From Sulfurimonas sp. (lineage in GTDB: Bacteria; Campylobacterota; Campylobacteria; Campylobacterales; Sulfurimonadaceae), in assembly GCA_026987995.1 (NCBI GenBank), contig JALSMC010000303.1:1-6498 (forward strand): a stretch of 6,498 nucleotides of DNA, read 5' to 3'. A program made the translations under genes and the position numbers. Under the pieces are notes generated by a model that had not been told where the DNA came from, ran no database searches, and was given only the letters and a program-made list of their open reading frames with translations. Below, one piece after another: positions 6,237 through 6,498 of the stretch (position 1 is its first letter; each line of letters starts with the position of its first letter).

Positions 6237-6498
6237 TAAACGATATACTTCCCTGTAAAACATGCTGTACAGTACTTCTCTTCACTAACAGTTGAGTTCA
6301 CACTACGAAGCAGTGAGTTTTCATCTAGGTAAGCTAGAGAATCTGCTTCTATATAGTCACATATCTCTTGATTAGTCATATTTGCAGCGATAAGCTTGTC
6401 TTTACTCGGAGTATCTACACCATAAAAACATGGGTCAGTTGTTGGAGGAGAAGATACACGCATATGTACCTCACTCGCACCTGCTTCCTTGAGCATTC
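6236..6498 (-). CDS. purF: Amidophosphoribosyltransferase, C-terminal fragment (5' end outside window)
   Basis: Only the last 87 or so codons are visible; the gene continues past the right edge. PurF makes phosphoribosylamine from PRPP and glutamine, the first step of purine synthesis in the cytoplasm. The visible part has the conserved tail 'EVHMRVSSPPTTDPCFYG', 'ADSLAYL' and 'YCTACFTGKYIV'. The Cys in DPCFYG and the two in CTAC match positions that bind the [4Fe-4S] cluster in the Bacillus subtilis type enzyme, so this is probably the iron-sulfur class; the fourth ligand would lie outside the window. The Met coded at 6496 aligns inside the family's domain (M-L-K-E-A-G-A) and is not the start. 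The stop TAA at 6238-6236 overlaps the radical SAM start. Confidence 0.95.
   Translation of the reverse strand, partial: MLKEAGASEVHMRVSSPPTTDPCFYGVDTPSKDKLIAANMTNQEICDYIEADSLAYLDENSLLRSVNSTVSEEKYCTACFTGKYIV

Overview
The window looks like a piece of a chromosome from a Campylobacterota (epsilonproteobacterial) organism, probably of the Sulfurimonas/Sulfuricurvum type. This rests on the AT-rich coding style, a DUF2393-like small membrane protein, the short OmpR-type response regulator and kinase pair, and a large lipoprotein multiheme cytochrome c. The genus is an inference from protein character, since no database search was possible.

The layout is two convergent gene groups. On the + strand are three tightly packed genes: the 3' part of a DUF2393-like membrane-anchored protein (to 457), an OmpR-family response regulator (467-1114), and a membrane histidine kinase that starts at a TTG inside the end of the regulator gene (1107-2321). 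On the - strand, read from right to left, are the 3' end of purF (6498-6236), a TIGR01212/YhcC-type radical SAM protein coupled to it by a TAATG overlap (6236-5277), an 88-base gap holding repeats and a palindrome, and a 938-residue five-heme cytochrome c lipoprotein (5188-2372). A strong hairpin at 2334-2364 separates the convergent kinase and cytochrome genes and probably ends transcription from both sides. No stretch over 300 bases lacks a gene.

The window holds two housekeeping genes (purF and the radical SAM gene) and an accessory respiratory/sensory part. The most interesting reading is that the two-component system controls the neighbouring cytochrome. The gap in front of the cytochrome has a direct repeat (TTTTTTCAT twice, 11-base period, read on the - strand), the kind of spacing OmpR-family regulators bind, followed by a perfect 10-base palindrome. 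This link is a hypothesis from layout and repeat spacing.

The kinase is unusual: its phosphoacceptor region is normal, but the ATP-binding domain lacks recognisable DxGxG and GxGxG boxes. The cytochrome joins a heme-free N-terminal domain, a five-heme core with a cytochrome c554-like start, and a long Thr/Ser-rich beta-type C-terminus. Its electron donor and acceptor cannot be read from this window.
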